The notes beneath the pieces are model-generated. The model did no database searches. It saw only the letters and a list, made by a program, of their open reading frames with translations, and was not told where the DNA came from. The position numbers were made by a program, and so were the translations under genes. Positions 1 to 9,984 of a stretch of 64,000 nt of DNA are shown here, one piece after another (the stretch's first letter is position 1; each line of letters begins with the position of its first letter). The DNA comes from Channallabes apus (taxonomy: Eukaryota > Chordata > Actinopteri > Siluriformes > Clariidae). Where the stretch lies: assembly GCA_030522415.1 (NCBI GenBank), contig CM060131.1:13908703-13972702 (forward strand), in the 5' to 3' direction.

Positions 1-104
1 TTGACTAATAGTTAAATGTGTTGATGATCAGAAACATTTTGTGTGACAAACATGCAAAAGAATAAGAAATCAGGAGGGGGGCAAATAGTTTTTCACACCA
101 CTGT
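1..104. mobile_element. Right terminal inverted repeat of a Tc1-like element (family A), cut by window start
   Basis: This stretch matches the right terminal repeat of the complete family A element at 3809-5438 nearly base for base and ends in CACCACTG followed by TA, the Tc1/mariner target. The rest of the element lies left of the window. The sequence after the TA is the same as at about 17691, where no transposon is present, so that locus acts as a paralogous empty site and shows that this copy jumped in after the receptor genes duplicated. Confidence 0.85.
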
Positions 105-292
105 ATAATTTAATTAGACAATTTTTTGAGAACTTTTAATGGATAAGAATGGTAGCAGTGTCATTATGCACTGATGAATATATCAGGTATATGTATACAT
201 AAAATATGTGCAAATTACAGAAGTACTGGTGGAGTACATCAGATGATAGTCTATGTGCTGTAGTTTTTAGATTAATTTTTTTTGCTTAATAG

Positions 293-927
293 GTGATTCT
301 TTGGAGATTTTTCCAGCACAAATATTTGGACCCCCAACAGCAAAAGTTGGTGAGAATTTAATCTTAAAGTGCAGCTTCTCCAACATCCAGATCTCAAATA
401 CAGAAGCTCATGTGTATTTGTGTAAGAATGGTGTTGGAGAGAGATTAGAGCGTCTTGGAAATAAAGACGAGTACATCTTCACTATGAAGAATATTTCATT
501 ACAGGACTCTGGTAACTACAGTTGTATGTACTCATTTACAAAATATCCTCAGAGGAATGTCACAGGATACGGGAATAATTCAATCCATGTCCAAGTCACA
601 GGTATGGGATTAATCCATATTCTATAATCTTTCATTTATAATCTTTTTATCTTTCCTCAAAGTCTAAAAATTCATAAGCCTAATTTGTTTTGATTGTACA
701 TTTTTTTTAAAGGAACTGAGTCAATGAGTCTCTTGAAATATTATTGTCTAGTTATATTGACATATATTAGACTGAAAAATACTTACTCTGATCATGCAGA
801 TTTTGTAATATGACTTAGTTTTTAGCTCATTACTGTATATATATTTTGACATTTCAGAATATCCTGAGAAGAATATTATAGGATCAGGACATAACTCAGA
901 CCCTGACCAAAAAAGTGGTAAAACATT

Positions 928-1007
<80 letters not shown>

Positions 1008-2316
1008 AATCATGTCAAAAGATGTATACAGTGGTACTCTGTTTCAGAATAGTCAAATTATTGACAACAGCTAAGAAGGTTGCTGAAATGACCAGAATTT
1101 ATTTAAGAACTATCCATAGGTTTAATAATGCCTAGAAGATACATTAGATATCACTTGTTGTAAACTTGCTTTATTTACCATCTGTATTCTGGAAAAAGAA
1201 AGTCTGGAAAGCTGTACAAACATCTGGAGGAAGTGCTTTCATCTGGGGTTGCTCCAATCAATCAGGTTTAGGTCAGCAATAGTATGTGGCAATGTAAGAT
1301 GAAGTCAGTTGACTACATGAATGACCAGGTTATCACACCTATGTTTTTCTACCCTGATTGTGAAAGAGCATTATGGGCGCATGAGGAATATTCTTTAAAC
1401 CATTAATTGACAGAGTTCTAACCTTACGTTTATTAAAAGTGTTTGGGATGTAGTTGTGAAGGCTTTACAGAAAAATTCGAGTCTCTTGTAGTCGTTGTAA
1501 GATCTCGGCCAAATGCTGTGCAGCTCTGGATGGAAATGAAAATTTTGTAATAGGCACAGGTTGCCAAAACAATGGAACTGGAAAGGTACAATATAATTAA
1601 AGTGATAATATATTTAAAATATTCATTCATTCATTTTCTATACCGCTTAATCCTGTGTTCAGGGTCGCGGGGGACCTGGAGCCTATCCCAGGAGACTTCG
1701 GTCACTAGGCGGGGTACACCCTGGACAGGGTGCCAATCCATCGCAGGGCACACACACATACACACACTACGGGCAATTACCAACGCCAATTAGCCTAACC
1801 TGCATGTCTTTGGACTGTGGGAGGAAACCGGAGTACCCGGAGGAAACCCACCAAGCACGGGGAGAACATGCAAACTCCATGCACACAGAGACGGGAATCG
1901 AGCCTGGCCGGGGAATCGAAACCAGACCCTGGAGGTGCAAGGCAACAGTGCTAACCACTACACCACCACGCCGCCTATTAAAAATATGTTAATGAAAAAA
2001 ATAATTTAAAAAAGGAAATAAAAAAAGTGTGAAAACTTGACCAAATTCATAATGAAATTACTTTCTGTTGGTTTTTCGATCTAAGATATTAAGCATGACT
2101 TTTACTTCTTTAAACAAAACTATCAAATTAATTCTAATTAACATTTTGCTGAGATCAGTTTATTTTATTCTAGATCCACAGATGGAGAAAAATGTTGTAC
2201 GATTAGTATTTTCAGTCGGAGTGATCGGTTTCGCCTGTTTCATTGTGATTTTCGACATCAAGACAAGATTACATCCTTACAGCAAAGCCAAGGAGAGGAA
2301 AATTCAACACGCCTAG
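293..2316 (+). CDS. Ig-domain receptor with short tail and NxxR transmembrane motif (LITR-like, gene 1; partial)
   Basis: Three exons are readable, all with phase-1 joins: 293-601 (Ig domain), 858-917 (20-codon spacer) and 2174-2316 (transmembrane and tail, stop TAG at 2314). Acceptor AGs lie at 291, 856 and 2172, and donors at 602 and 918. The Ig domain has the first cysteine in LKCSF, VYLCKNG, and the DSGNYSC motif holding the partner cysteine. The last exon begins DPQMEKNVVRLVF and continues with about 17 hydrophobic residues, then a roughly 22-residue basic tail without tyrosine. The Asn-x-x-Arg at the outer edge of the membrane segment matches the motif by which several leukocyte receptors pair with FcR-gamma-type adaptors, so an activating role is inferred. 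The signal exon would lie left of the window. LITR-like is my best family call; other fish Ig-superfamily receptors are possible. A poly(A) signal lies at 2417. Confidence 0.7.
858..917 (+). other. Spacer (stalk) exon of gene 1, resembling the end of the Ig exon
   Basis: The exon encodes a 20-residue stalk beginning EYPEKNIIGSGHNS. This resembles the last strand of the Ig exon, KYPQRNVTGYGNNS, at protein and DNA level, so the exon is probably a shortened copy of an Ig exon 3' end. It keeps phase 1 at both ends and can be skipped or multiplied without changing the frame. An ATCT microsatellite begins about 10 bases after its donor. Confidence 0.6.
929..1007. repeat. (ATCT)n microsatellite in intron
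   Basis: About 19 near-perfect ATCT units follow the spacer exon donor. The same arrangement follows both spacer exons of gene 2. Confidence 0.95.
1030..1590 (+). pseudogene. Decayed Tc1-like transposase remnant in intron of gene 1
   Basis: Broken frames still resemble a fish Tc1-like transposase: around 1200-1340 a stretch with SVDYMNDQVITP, and around 1440-1540 a stretch reading VWDVVVKALQ then DLGQ, the usual order in the catalytic and C-terminal region. Several stops and frameshifts interrupt it and no terminal repeats are evident. A related remnant lies in the same intron of gene 2 (19070-19510), so the insertion predates the gene duplication. Confidence 0.5.
1612..1979 (+). repeat. Dispersed teleost repeat with 'ATTCATTC' head
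   Basis: It starts with CATTCATTCATTTTCTATAC, has a GGTCGCGGGGG core, and includes CTTTGGACTGTGGGAGGAAA followed by GGAGAACATGCAAACTCCA. This is a very common fish interspersed sequence; I do not know its family with certainty, and it is non-coding. Partial copies lie at 9699-9890, 16164-16231 (reverse), 55070-55115 and 58165-58300 (reverse). Confidence 0.75.
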
Positions 2317-2416
2317 ACTAATATCAACATTGCAAGTCTCGTGTAATATTCAATATGGTGATTTTAAGGTTGTTCTTGTTGTTTGTTTGATTATTTTTTC
2401 TGATGTATACTATGAC

Positions 2417-2422
2417 AATAAA
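2417..2422 (+). promoter_or_regulatory. Polyadenylation signal of gene 1
   Basis: AATAAA lies about 100 bases after the gene 1 stop codon, in AT-rich sequence that fits a 3' UTR. Confidence 0.55.
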
Positions 2423-2876
2423 TATACATACAAGTTACAGGTACATGTAAAATGATTTTAGGTGAAGTTTTATTGTCACTGTTAACTACCAATTAGTAAA
2501 AGTGGAATTTTGTACAATGATGCCATATGTTTTTTAATTTACTTTCTATTTTCTTTATGTCTACTGAGGAAAAATATTCTCTCCTTTTAGTGAATTTAAC
2601 AGTATAAGTTGGTTTCAACAGCACAAGTGTGTAAATGTTTATTTTGTGGAGAAACTGAGGGAAGGTTTGCAGCAAATTACAGGAAAAATCTACAAATAAA
2701 ATTCTACAAGAAGTTTGATGACTATTGACATTTTATTTCTTGTAGTCTTTGGTGATGTCTCAAGATTAAAAAATCCAAATATTTTTTTCTGGGTCAATTT
2801 ATATTTATATATATTTATTAGTAAAATATAATTATATTAATTATTGAATTTCACTAACTGTATTTTTGACAAAAAG

Positions 2877-2912
2877 ATGTGTGTGTGCGTGTGTATGTGT
2901 GTGTGTATATAT

Positions 2913-2969
<57 letters not shown>
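2877..2969. repeat. GT then AT microsatellite
   Basis: A GT-rich run passes into about 30 AT units and abuts the left end of the next Tc1-like element. Confidence 0.95.
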
Positions 2970-2971
<2 letters not shown>

Positions 2972-2974
<3 letters not shown>

Positions 2975-3733
2975 TCAGCAAAAAAAGAAACGTCCCTTTT
3001 TCAGGACTGTGTATTTCAACAATAATGTTGTAAAAATCCAAATAACTTTACAGATCTTCATTGTAAAGGGTTTAAACAATGTTTTCCATGCATGTTCAAT
3101 TAACCATAATCAATTAATTAACATGCACCTGTGGAATGGTCGTTAAGACCTTAACAGCTTACAGAAAGTAGGCATTTAAGGTCACAGTTCTAAAAACGCA
3201 GGACACTAAAGAGACTTGTCTACCGACAGTGAAAAACACCCAAAGAAAGATGCCCAGGGTCCCTGCTCATCTGCGTGAACGTGCATTAGGCATGCTGCAG
3301 GGAGGCATGAGGACTGCTGATGTGGCTAGGGCAATAAATTGCCATGTCCGCACTAAGACAGCGCTACCGGGAGACAGGAAGGACAGCTGATCATCCTCGC
3401 AGTGGAAGACCACGTGTAACAACACCTGCACAGGATGGGTACATCCGAATATCACACCTGTGTGACAGGTACAGGATGGCCACAACAACTGCCCGAGTCA
3501 CACCAGGAACACACAATCCCTCCATCTCACAGCAAGAACTGACAAATCTGGTCCAGTCCATGAGGAGGAGATACACTGGTACTTTTGATTCTGAGCCTCC
3601 CTTCATTCAGGGACACATTGTGAAACATTTTTAGTTTATGTCTTATGGTGTTGACTCTTTTAGTGTTCATACAAATATTTACACATTAAGTTTACTGAAA
3701 GTAAAAACAGGATGTTTCTTATTTTGCTGAGTG
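2972..3733 (+). mobile_element. Internally deleted Tc1-like element (family B), 762 bp
   Basis: The ends are inverted: CACTCAGCAAAAAAAGAAAC on the left, TTTTGCTGAGTG on the right followed by TA. Inside, 3250-3550 reads as a Tc1 N-terminal helix-turn-helix region in two frames (HLRERALGMLQGGMRTADVA, then RQRYRETGRTADHPRSGRPR). The sequence then jumps from VTPGTHNPSIS to near the right end, so the catalytic part is deleted. It could move only with help from another copy. Confidence 0.85.
3344..3634 (+). pseudogene. Truncated Tc1 transposase N-terminal region (family B)
   Basis: It carries the second half of the paired-like DNA-binding region (RYRETGRTADHPRSGRPRVT). The first helix-turn-helix is readable upstream from about 3250 in another frame, so there is a frameshift near 3340. 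The DDE catalytic domain is absent. Not functional as a transposase. Confidence 0.75.
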
Positions 3734-3808
3734 TATATATACACTCAGCAAAATAATAATAATAAAAAAAAAGAAAGAAAGAAAAAAAACATATACAGTA
3801 TATAGATA
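3734..3808. repeat. Stray family B end plus A-rich tract
   Basis: ACACTCAGCAAAAT at about 3740 repeats the family B outer terminus directly after the complete copy. It is followed by AAT and GAAA repeats up to the family A element. Confidence 0.5.
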
Positions 3809-5438
3809 CAGTGGTGTGAAAAACTATTTGCCCCCTTCCTGATTTCTTATTCTTTTGCATGTTTGTCACACTTAAATGTTTCTGCTCATCAAAAACCGTT
3901 AACTATTAGTCAAAGATAACATAATTGAACACAAAATGCAGTTTTTAAATGAAGGTTTACGTTATTAAGGGAGAAAAAAAACTCCAACTCTAAATGGCCC
4001 TGTGTGAAAAAGTGATTGCCCCCCTTGTTAAAAAATAACTTGACTGTGGTTTATCACACCTGAGTTCAATTTCTGTAGTCACCCCCAGGCTTGATTACTG
4101 CCACACCTGTTTCAATCAAGAAATCACTTAAATAGGAGCTACCTGACACAGAGAAGTAGACCAAAAGCACCTCAAAAGCTAGACATCATGCCAAGATCCA
4201 AAGAAATTCAGGAACAAATGAGAACAAAAGTAATTGAGATCTATCAGTCTGGTAAAGGTTATAAAGCCATTTCTAAAGCTTTGGAACTCCAGCGAACCAC
4301 AGTGAGAGCCATTATCCACAAATGGCAAAAACATGGAACAGTGGTGAACCTTCCCAGGAGTGGCCGGCCGACCAAAATTACCCCAAGAGCGCAGAGACAA
4401 CTCATCCGAGAGGCCACAAAAGACCCCAGGACAACATCTAAAGAACTGCAGGCCTCACTTGCCTCAATTAAGGTCAGTGTTCACGACTCCACCATAAGAA
4501 AGAGACTGGGCAAAAATGGCCTGCATGGCAGATTTCCAAGGCGCAAACCACTTTTAAGCAAAAAGAACATTAAGGCTCGTCTCAATTTTGCTAAAAAACA
4601 TCTCAATGATTGCCAAGACTTTTGGGAAAATACCTTGTGGACCGACGAGACAAAAGTTGAACTTTTTGAAGGTGCATGTCCCGGTACATGTGGTGTAAAA
4701 GTAACACAGCATTTCAGAAAAAGAACATCATACCAACAGTAAAATATGGTGGTGGTAGTGTGATGGTCTGGGGTTGTTTTGCTGCTTCAGGACCTGGAAG
4801 GCTTGCTGTGATAGATGGAACCATGAATTCTACTGTCTACCAAAAAATCCTGAAGGAGAATGTCCGGCCATCTGTTCGTCAACTCAAGCTGAAGCGATCT
4901 TGGGTGCTGCAGCAGGACAATGACCCAAAACACACCAGCAAATCCACCTCTGAATGACTGAAGAAAAACAAAATGAAGACTTTGGAGTGGCCTAGTCAAA
5001 GTCCTGACCTGAATCCTATTGAGATGTTGTGGCATGACCTTAAAAAGACGGTTCATGCTAGAAAACCCTCAAATAAAGCTGAATTACAACAATTCTGCAA
5101 AGATGAGTCGGCCAAAATTCCTCCAGAGCGCTGTAAAAGACTTGTTGCAAGTTATCGCAAACGCTTGATTGCAGTTATTGCTGCTAAGGGTGGCCCAACC
5201 AGTTATTAGGTTCAGGGGGCAATTACTTTTTCACATAGGGCCAGTTTGGATTTTGTAGGTTTGGATTTTTTTCCTCCCTAAATAATAAAACCCCTCATTT
5301 AAAAACTGCATTTTGTGGTTACTTGTGTTATCTTTGACTAATAGTTAAATGTGTTTGATGATCAGAAACATTTTGTGTGACAAACATGCAAAAGAATAAG
5401 AAATCAGGAGGAGGGCAAATAGTTTTTCACACCACTGT
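3809..5438 (+). mobile_element. Complete-length Tc1-like element, family A (1630 bp)
   Basis: Inverted repeats of about 220 bp (3809-4028 and 5213-5438) begin with CAGTGGTGTGAAAAACTATT and flank a single transposase. A TA lies at the left junction; the right junction reads TG, probably a decayed TA. The length and layout are normal for fish Tc1-like elements. The transposase is broken, so the copy is non-autonomous. Confidence 0.92.
4188..5209 (+). pseudogene. Tc1-like transposase, family A (one frameshift, one stop)
   Basis: The N-terminus MPRSKEIQEQ is followed by two helix-turn-helix parts (residues about 10-110) with the GRPTK hinge. The catalytic triad is visible: [14 protein letters not shown] and [10 protein letters not shown], with 34 residues between the last Asp and the Glu (DD34E). 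A frameshift near 4676 moves the frame, and a TGA at about 4955 replaces the usual Trp after TSE. The C-terminus ends AAKGGPTSY at 5209. Otherwise full length, about 340 codons, suggesting fairly recent inactivation. Confidence 0.9.
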
Positions 5439-5460
5439 GTGTGTATGTATATATATATAC

Positions 5461-5529
<69 letters not shown>

Positions 5530-5530
5530 T
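5439..5530. repeat. GT/AT microsatellite
   Basis: A short GT run passes into about 35 TA units between the family A and family C Tc1-like elements. Confidence 0.95.
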
Positions 5531-5979
5531 ATGTATACACACACCATGTTCCAAATGATTACACAAATTATATCTTTCTCTGATTTTCATAATTAGCCAA
5601 TGCAAATGACAGTCAGTATAATTTTCAAGTCATCAACCATTAGGGTATAATTCAAATTTTATTGAACAAACCTCCTAATGATGATATTTATTTTAAAAAA
5701 GTATAATAAAATAAAATGCACTGTTCCAAATTATTATGCACAACAGTTAAAACATTTTATAGGTTCTAAAGAATTGAAAATAGGCTTTTGTTGAATTTGC
5801 AGCATTATGAGGTCATATTTACTGAAATCAAAAGCTTTTTAAATCAAAAACATCCTAACAGCGCATGTTACATCTTAACATACAGTAGGACCCCTTCTTT
5901 GATATCACCTTCACAATTCTTGCATTCATTGAACTTGGGAGTTTTTGGACAGTTTCTGCTTGAATTTTTTTGCAGGATG

Positions 5980-6353
5980 TCAGAATAGCCTCTCAGAGCT
6001 GCTGTTTTGATGTGAACCGCCTCCTATCCTAGATCTTTTGCTCCAAAGGTTCTCAATGGGGTTGAGGTCAGGGGAGGATGGTGGCCACACCATGAGTTTC
6101 TCATCTTTTATGCCCATCGCAGCCAATGACACAGAGGTATTTTTTGAAGCATGAGATTCTGCTACAAAAGGCATGGTTCTTCTTTTTGTAACATGGAAGA
6201 AATTCAAAAACTCTATATACTTTGCCGAGGTCATTTTCACACGTTCAGGGACCCTAAAGGGGCCTACCAGCTCTCTCCCCATGATTCCGGCCCAAAACAA
6301 GACCCCACCACCTCCTTGTTGATGTCGCAGCCTTGTTGGGACATGGTGGCCAT
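5980..6353 (-). pseudogene. Tc1-like transposase, C-terminal half (family C)
   Basis: Minus-strand translation gives GGGGVLFWAGIMGRELVGPF, followed by a short span and PDLNPIENLW with the third catalytic residue. A stretch is missing or altered between FHVTKRRTMPFVAES and the last catalytic motif, and the usual end is degraded. The 5' half continues across the hAT insertion at 8970-9250. Confidence 0.75.
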
Positions 6354-7099
6354 CAGTGGTGTCAAAAGTATTCACATTCATTACTTGGGTAGAAATATAG
6401 ATACTAGGGTTTAAAAAGACTTCTTTAGAAGTTGAAGTATCAACTCAAGCTTTTTACTCAAGTAAAAGTACTGGTTTCAAAACTACTAAAAGTATAAAAG
6501 TAAAAGTAACGTGGGGGGGGGAGCATTAACGATAAAAGCTTAGGCTGTGCCACGGGCCTATATACTACTGTACACTAACACCTCATTTAAAAAAAAAAAT
6601 GTGTTGTTTTTTTGTTGTATTTTTAATGGCTATAGTGATTTGAGATACTGTATATGGCAATTGGAAAAGACTGCATTTAAGTACAATGCAAATACATTAA
6701 AGAACTAGTTGCCTATAAGTATTTTAATGGTGCAAAAAGTCAAACTTCAGAGGCATGTCATCAGTGACCTTTATTGGAATGTAAATGTACATCCAAGCTT
6801 AGCTGCAGGCATCTGTGAGGGCAACATACAAGGAAATTAGTGTACCGAGGGCAGGCTTAGTAACAATTACCCTTGTATGGTTGTCTACAATAAACATTAC
6901 TGCTGTCAGAATGAATGATTAATCCAAGTGATTAATCAAATTATATTTATATATATATATATATCATTCCTGTTAACTTCCTCACTGGTGCTTGGTTGTG
7001 ACGGACAGTTTCGTCTACTTATTACAAACTTATCAATCAATTTATTCAAACGTCCTTGCTGGAGTGTGTGACGTAACGTCATGTGCATGTGCGATGGAT

Positions 7100-7690
7100 C
7101 GCGTACCAATTTTTATTTGTATAGCGCTTTTAACAATTGACATTCTCTCAAAACAGCTTTACACAATCAAAAAAATTATTTAAGTTTGTATGGAATGTGA
7201 ATGTGTATGTATCAAAATGGTCCAAGCCGCAAGCGACAGTGGCAAGGAAAAACTCCCTGAGATGTTAATAGGAAGAAACCTTGAGAGGAACCAGACTCAA
7301 CAGGGAACCCATCCTCATCTGGGTGAAACAGGTAGCAGGAAATGATCTGCATTTATACAGTGTCTTAGGTGGCAGGCAGTTCAGCTATAATAGTTGATGT
7401 TAACTGATGTTAAAATGGAGTCCAGGTAGTTATTGGAGACTCAGACAGACTTGTAGAAAGTTCCAGTCCTGAACTATCGAATTGTCAAGTCCTCAGAGAA
7501 ACAGCTGCTAACACCCGTCAAGGCCAGAACCGTCTTCTAAGTAGAGAGAATCATCCTCAGACACCAGATGCATCCCAAAGAGACAGACGGGGCATCCATG
7601 CGACGAGACCTCCAACCAGAAACGGGGCACCAGGGTGGATCAGACAGGTCCGGAGGGCAGAGGGAGTCTCGATCACTGGCAGCTCAGGGA
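7100..7690 (+). repeat. Dispersed teleost repeat inside the hAT element
   Basis: It contains AGCGACAGTGGCAAGGAAAA, then GAAACCTTGAGAGGAACCAG, an arrangement I recognise from many fish genomes. It is non-coding and its repeat family is not certain to me. A GA-rich tract follows at about 7710-7790. Confidence 0.55.
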
Positions 7691-8218
7691 TGACATGTGT
7701 AGCTCGACAGAGAGAGAGAGAGAAAGAGTGAAAGGGGGAGACAGGGGGAGAGAGGAAAGAGAAAGAGGGGGAGAAAGAGAAGAAGAAGAGAGATGGCAAT
7801 TAGGTATGGTCACAGTCACATAATGTATAATGTGAATGTATATTTACTGTAGAGTGCAAGCAGGGACTCCAACCAACAGGATGTCGGAATGGTATGTTTA
7901 TACTTCTCATCTGTAACGTCCTTCGGTACAGAAGAGAATAAAGATCACATAGACAAACGGAGATGTTAGCGAATGTGCCGTTTACTTTTTTGTTCTCTCA
8001 TGCGCTTACCCAGTGACAGATTACACACGCTTAGTTACCTCGCCCAGCTCGACGTGATTACGTCAGAGTCAGGATGCTGAACAGAAAACTTGGAACAGAA
8101 CTACATGCAAACACTACATCATCCAACCACAATCAAATGGCGCGATTTATCCGGATGTTTTTTGTTTGTTTTTTGAATGACAAGCTGAAATAAAATAGGA
8201 GTAACAAGGCTATTTTTA

Positions 8219-8885
8219 AAATGTAAGGAGTAGAAAGTACAGATAATTGCGTGAAAATGTAAGGAGTAGAAGTAAAAAGTCGGCTGAAAAATAATTACTT
8301 TTAAGCAAAAAGAACATTAAGGCTCGTCTCAATTTTGCTAAAAAACATCTCAATGATTGCCAAGACTTTTGGGAAAATACCTTGTGGACCGACGAGACAA
8401 AAGTTGAACTTTTTGAAGGTGCATGTCCCGGTACATCTGGCGTAAAAGTAACACAGCATTTCAGAAAAAGAACATTATACCAACAGTAAAATATGGTGGT
8501 GGTAGTGTGATGGTCTGGGGTTGTTTTGCTGCTTCAGGACCTGGAAGGCTTGCTGTGATAGATAGAACCATGAATTCTACTGTCTACCAAAAAATCCTGA
8601 ATGAGAATGTCCGGCCATCTGTTCGTCAACTCAAGCTGAAGCGATCTTAGGTGCTGCAGCAGGACAATGACCCAAAACACACCAGCAAATCCACCTCTGA
8701 ATGGCTGAAGAATAACAAAATGAAGACTTTGGAGTGGCCTAGTCAAAGTCCTGACCTGAATCCTATTGAGATGTTGTGGCATGACTATTAACAAGGCGAT
8801 TAAAATGTAAGGAGTAGAACGTACAGATAATTGCGTGAAAATGTAAGGAGTAGAAGTAAAAAGTCGGCTGAAAAATAATTACTCC
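8219..8885. repeat. Direct repeat of hAT subterminal sequence flanking captured DNA
   Basis: About 83 bases at 8219-8301, with GTAAGGAGTAGAAGTAAAAA and CGGCTGAAAAATAATTACT, recur at 8798-8885. The captured Tc1 fragment lies exactly between the two copies. Confidence 0.85.
8302..8788 (+). pseudogene. Captured fragment of family A Tc1 transposase
   Basis: It is nearly identical to 4552-5039 of the family A element, covering the catalytic region from the end of the DNA-binding part to NPIEMLW. It has no terminal repeats, carries the same frameshift region plus a TAG at about 8648, and breaks off inside the last domain. Confidence 0.88.
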
Positions 8886-9250
8886 AGTGAAGTATAGAGA
8901 CCCAAAATTTCTACTTAAGTAAGGTAACGAAGTATTTGTACTTCGTTACTTGACACCTCTGGTGGCCATCCACCTGGACCATCCAGGGTTGCATGACACT
9001 CATCAGTAAACAAGACTAGTCTTCATGTACTGTATGTCTAGGCCCACTGCAACCGTTTCTGCTTGTGACCATTGGTTAAGGGTGGCCGAATAGTAGGTTT
9101 ATGCACAACTGCAAGTCTCTGAGGGATCCTACACCTTGAGGTTCATGGGACTCCAGAGACACCAGCAGCTTCAAATATGTTTGTTGCTTTGTAATGGTCT
9201 TTTTTTGCAGCTGCTCTCTTAATCCGATGAATCTTTTGAAACTTTATCTA

Positions 9251-9435
9251 GTAATGAAAATCACTTGTGTATCCTTTTGTGTCTCCCTATTTATACCAGC
9301 CGACCCCATAGACTCTTGTCCGTCCACCGTTGTGTGTGAATGTGTGATATAGCCCTCCACCATAAAGTGTATTTTGCCTGTTTCCCAGGATTAAAGGGTG
9401 CCAGGATTTCCAGGACTGCACCACAAAAGAATCCT
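9251..9435. repeat. LTR-like insertion fragment (element X), copy 1
   Basis: It is the inverted counterpart of 63468-63652. It carries a TAGTAATGAAAA edge and lies between Tc1 family C and the Harbinger end. In copy 2 the opposite edge begins TGTAATGATTCAGG at 59932, which suggests TG...CA-type LTR ends. No coding sequence. Confidence 0.45.
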
Positions 9436-9698
9436 GGGGGCTGTTCCATAAACCAAGATTAGAGTATAAGCCAGGCTTATTTCGGTTAGTCAGGCTTATT
9501 TTTGGTAGATTCGGTTTCATAAATCAAACTTAAAGTTCAAACTCAGTTACCCCGGCAACTTATGCTGGCAAATTAACCTGGTCCGGGGCAGGCTAACTGT
9601 CAGGCTAAGTCTGAGTTCAGGCTTAACGAACATACCATTTATACTCACCTGCTGCTGGTAATTCGATGTCATTTTATGTTACTTAACTACTATTAATA
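9436..9698. mobile_element. Terminal fragment of a PIF/Harbinger element
   Basis: It begins GGGGGCTGTTCCATAAACCA and matches, inverted, the right end of the Harbinger element at 63201-63467. It is cut at 9698 by the ATTCATTC-headed dispersed repeat; no transposase remains. Confidence 0.8.
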
Positions 9699-9890
9699 TT
9701 CATTCATTCATTCATTCATCTTCTATACCGCTTTATCCTGTATTTAGGGTCGCGGGGACCTGGAGCCTATCCCAGGAGACTCTGGGCACAAGGCAGGGTA
9801 CACCCTGGACAGCGTGCCAATCCATCGCAGAGCACACACACACACACTCATTCACACACTATGGTCAATTTGGGAAAGCCAAATGGAGGT
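9699..9890 (+). repeat. Dispersed teleost repeat, 5' part
   Basis: CATTCATTCATTCATTC is followed by the same CTATACCGCTTTATCCTGT and GGTCGCGGGGACC sequence as 1612-1979. It includes a CA run and ends near 9890. Confidence 0.7.
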
Positions 9891-9984
9891 GTGAATACAA
9901 TTTATTTTATTTATAAATAAAATTAATAAATACATAAAAAAATATATTATTACTGATGATTATGAAAATAGTCTAATTTAACTT

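Larger units (their letters stand above)
6354..8961. mobile_element. Non-autonomous hAT (Tol2-like ends) element, 2608 bp, with 8-bp target duplication
   Basis: The ends are CAGTGGTGTC on the left and GACACCTCTG on the right, close to the CAGAGGTG ends of Tol2-type hAT elements. GTGGCCAT is duplicated exactly at 6346-6353 and 8962-8969. No hAT transposase is present. The interior holds a dispersed teleost repeat (about 7100-7690), a duplicated subterminal block and a piece of Tc1 transposase. Its right end is seen again at 63952-64000. Confidence 0.88.
5545..9250 (-). mobile_element. Tc1-like element family C, copy 1, split by a hAT element
   Basis: The terminal region has two copies of GTTCCAAAT-type sequence (about 5546 and 5723), an IR/DR arrangement. 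Transposase sequence on the minus strand occupies 5980-6353 and continues at 8970-9250. Between these lies the hAT element 6354-8961 with an exact 8-bp target duplication. The left half of the transposase is interrupted again at about 9250 by an LTR-like sequence. A second copy lies at 59628-64000 in the opposite orientation. Confidence 0.8.

Noticed and set aside
2841..3146. Overlapping open frames on both strands of Tyr-Ile or Cys-Val repeats
   Set aside because: They are translations of the GT/AT microsatellite and carry no protein signal.
5345..5605. Open frames across 5439-5530
   Set aside because: Same reason: AT microsatellite plus Tc1 terminal repeat.
7557..7823. Arg/Glu-rich and Ser/Phe-rich frames
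   Set aside because: They come from a GA-rich tract in the dispersed repeat; composition alone explains them.
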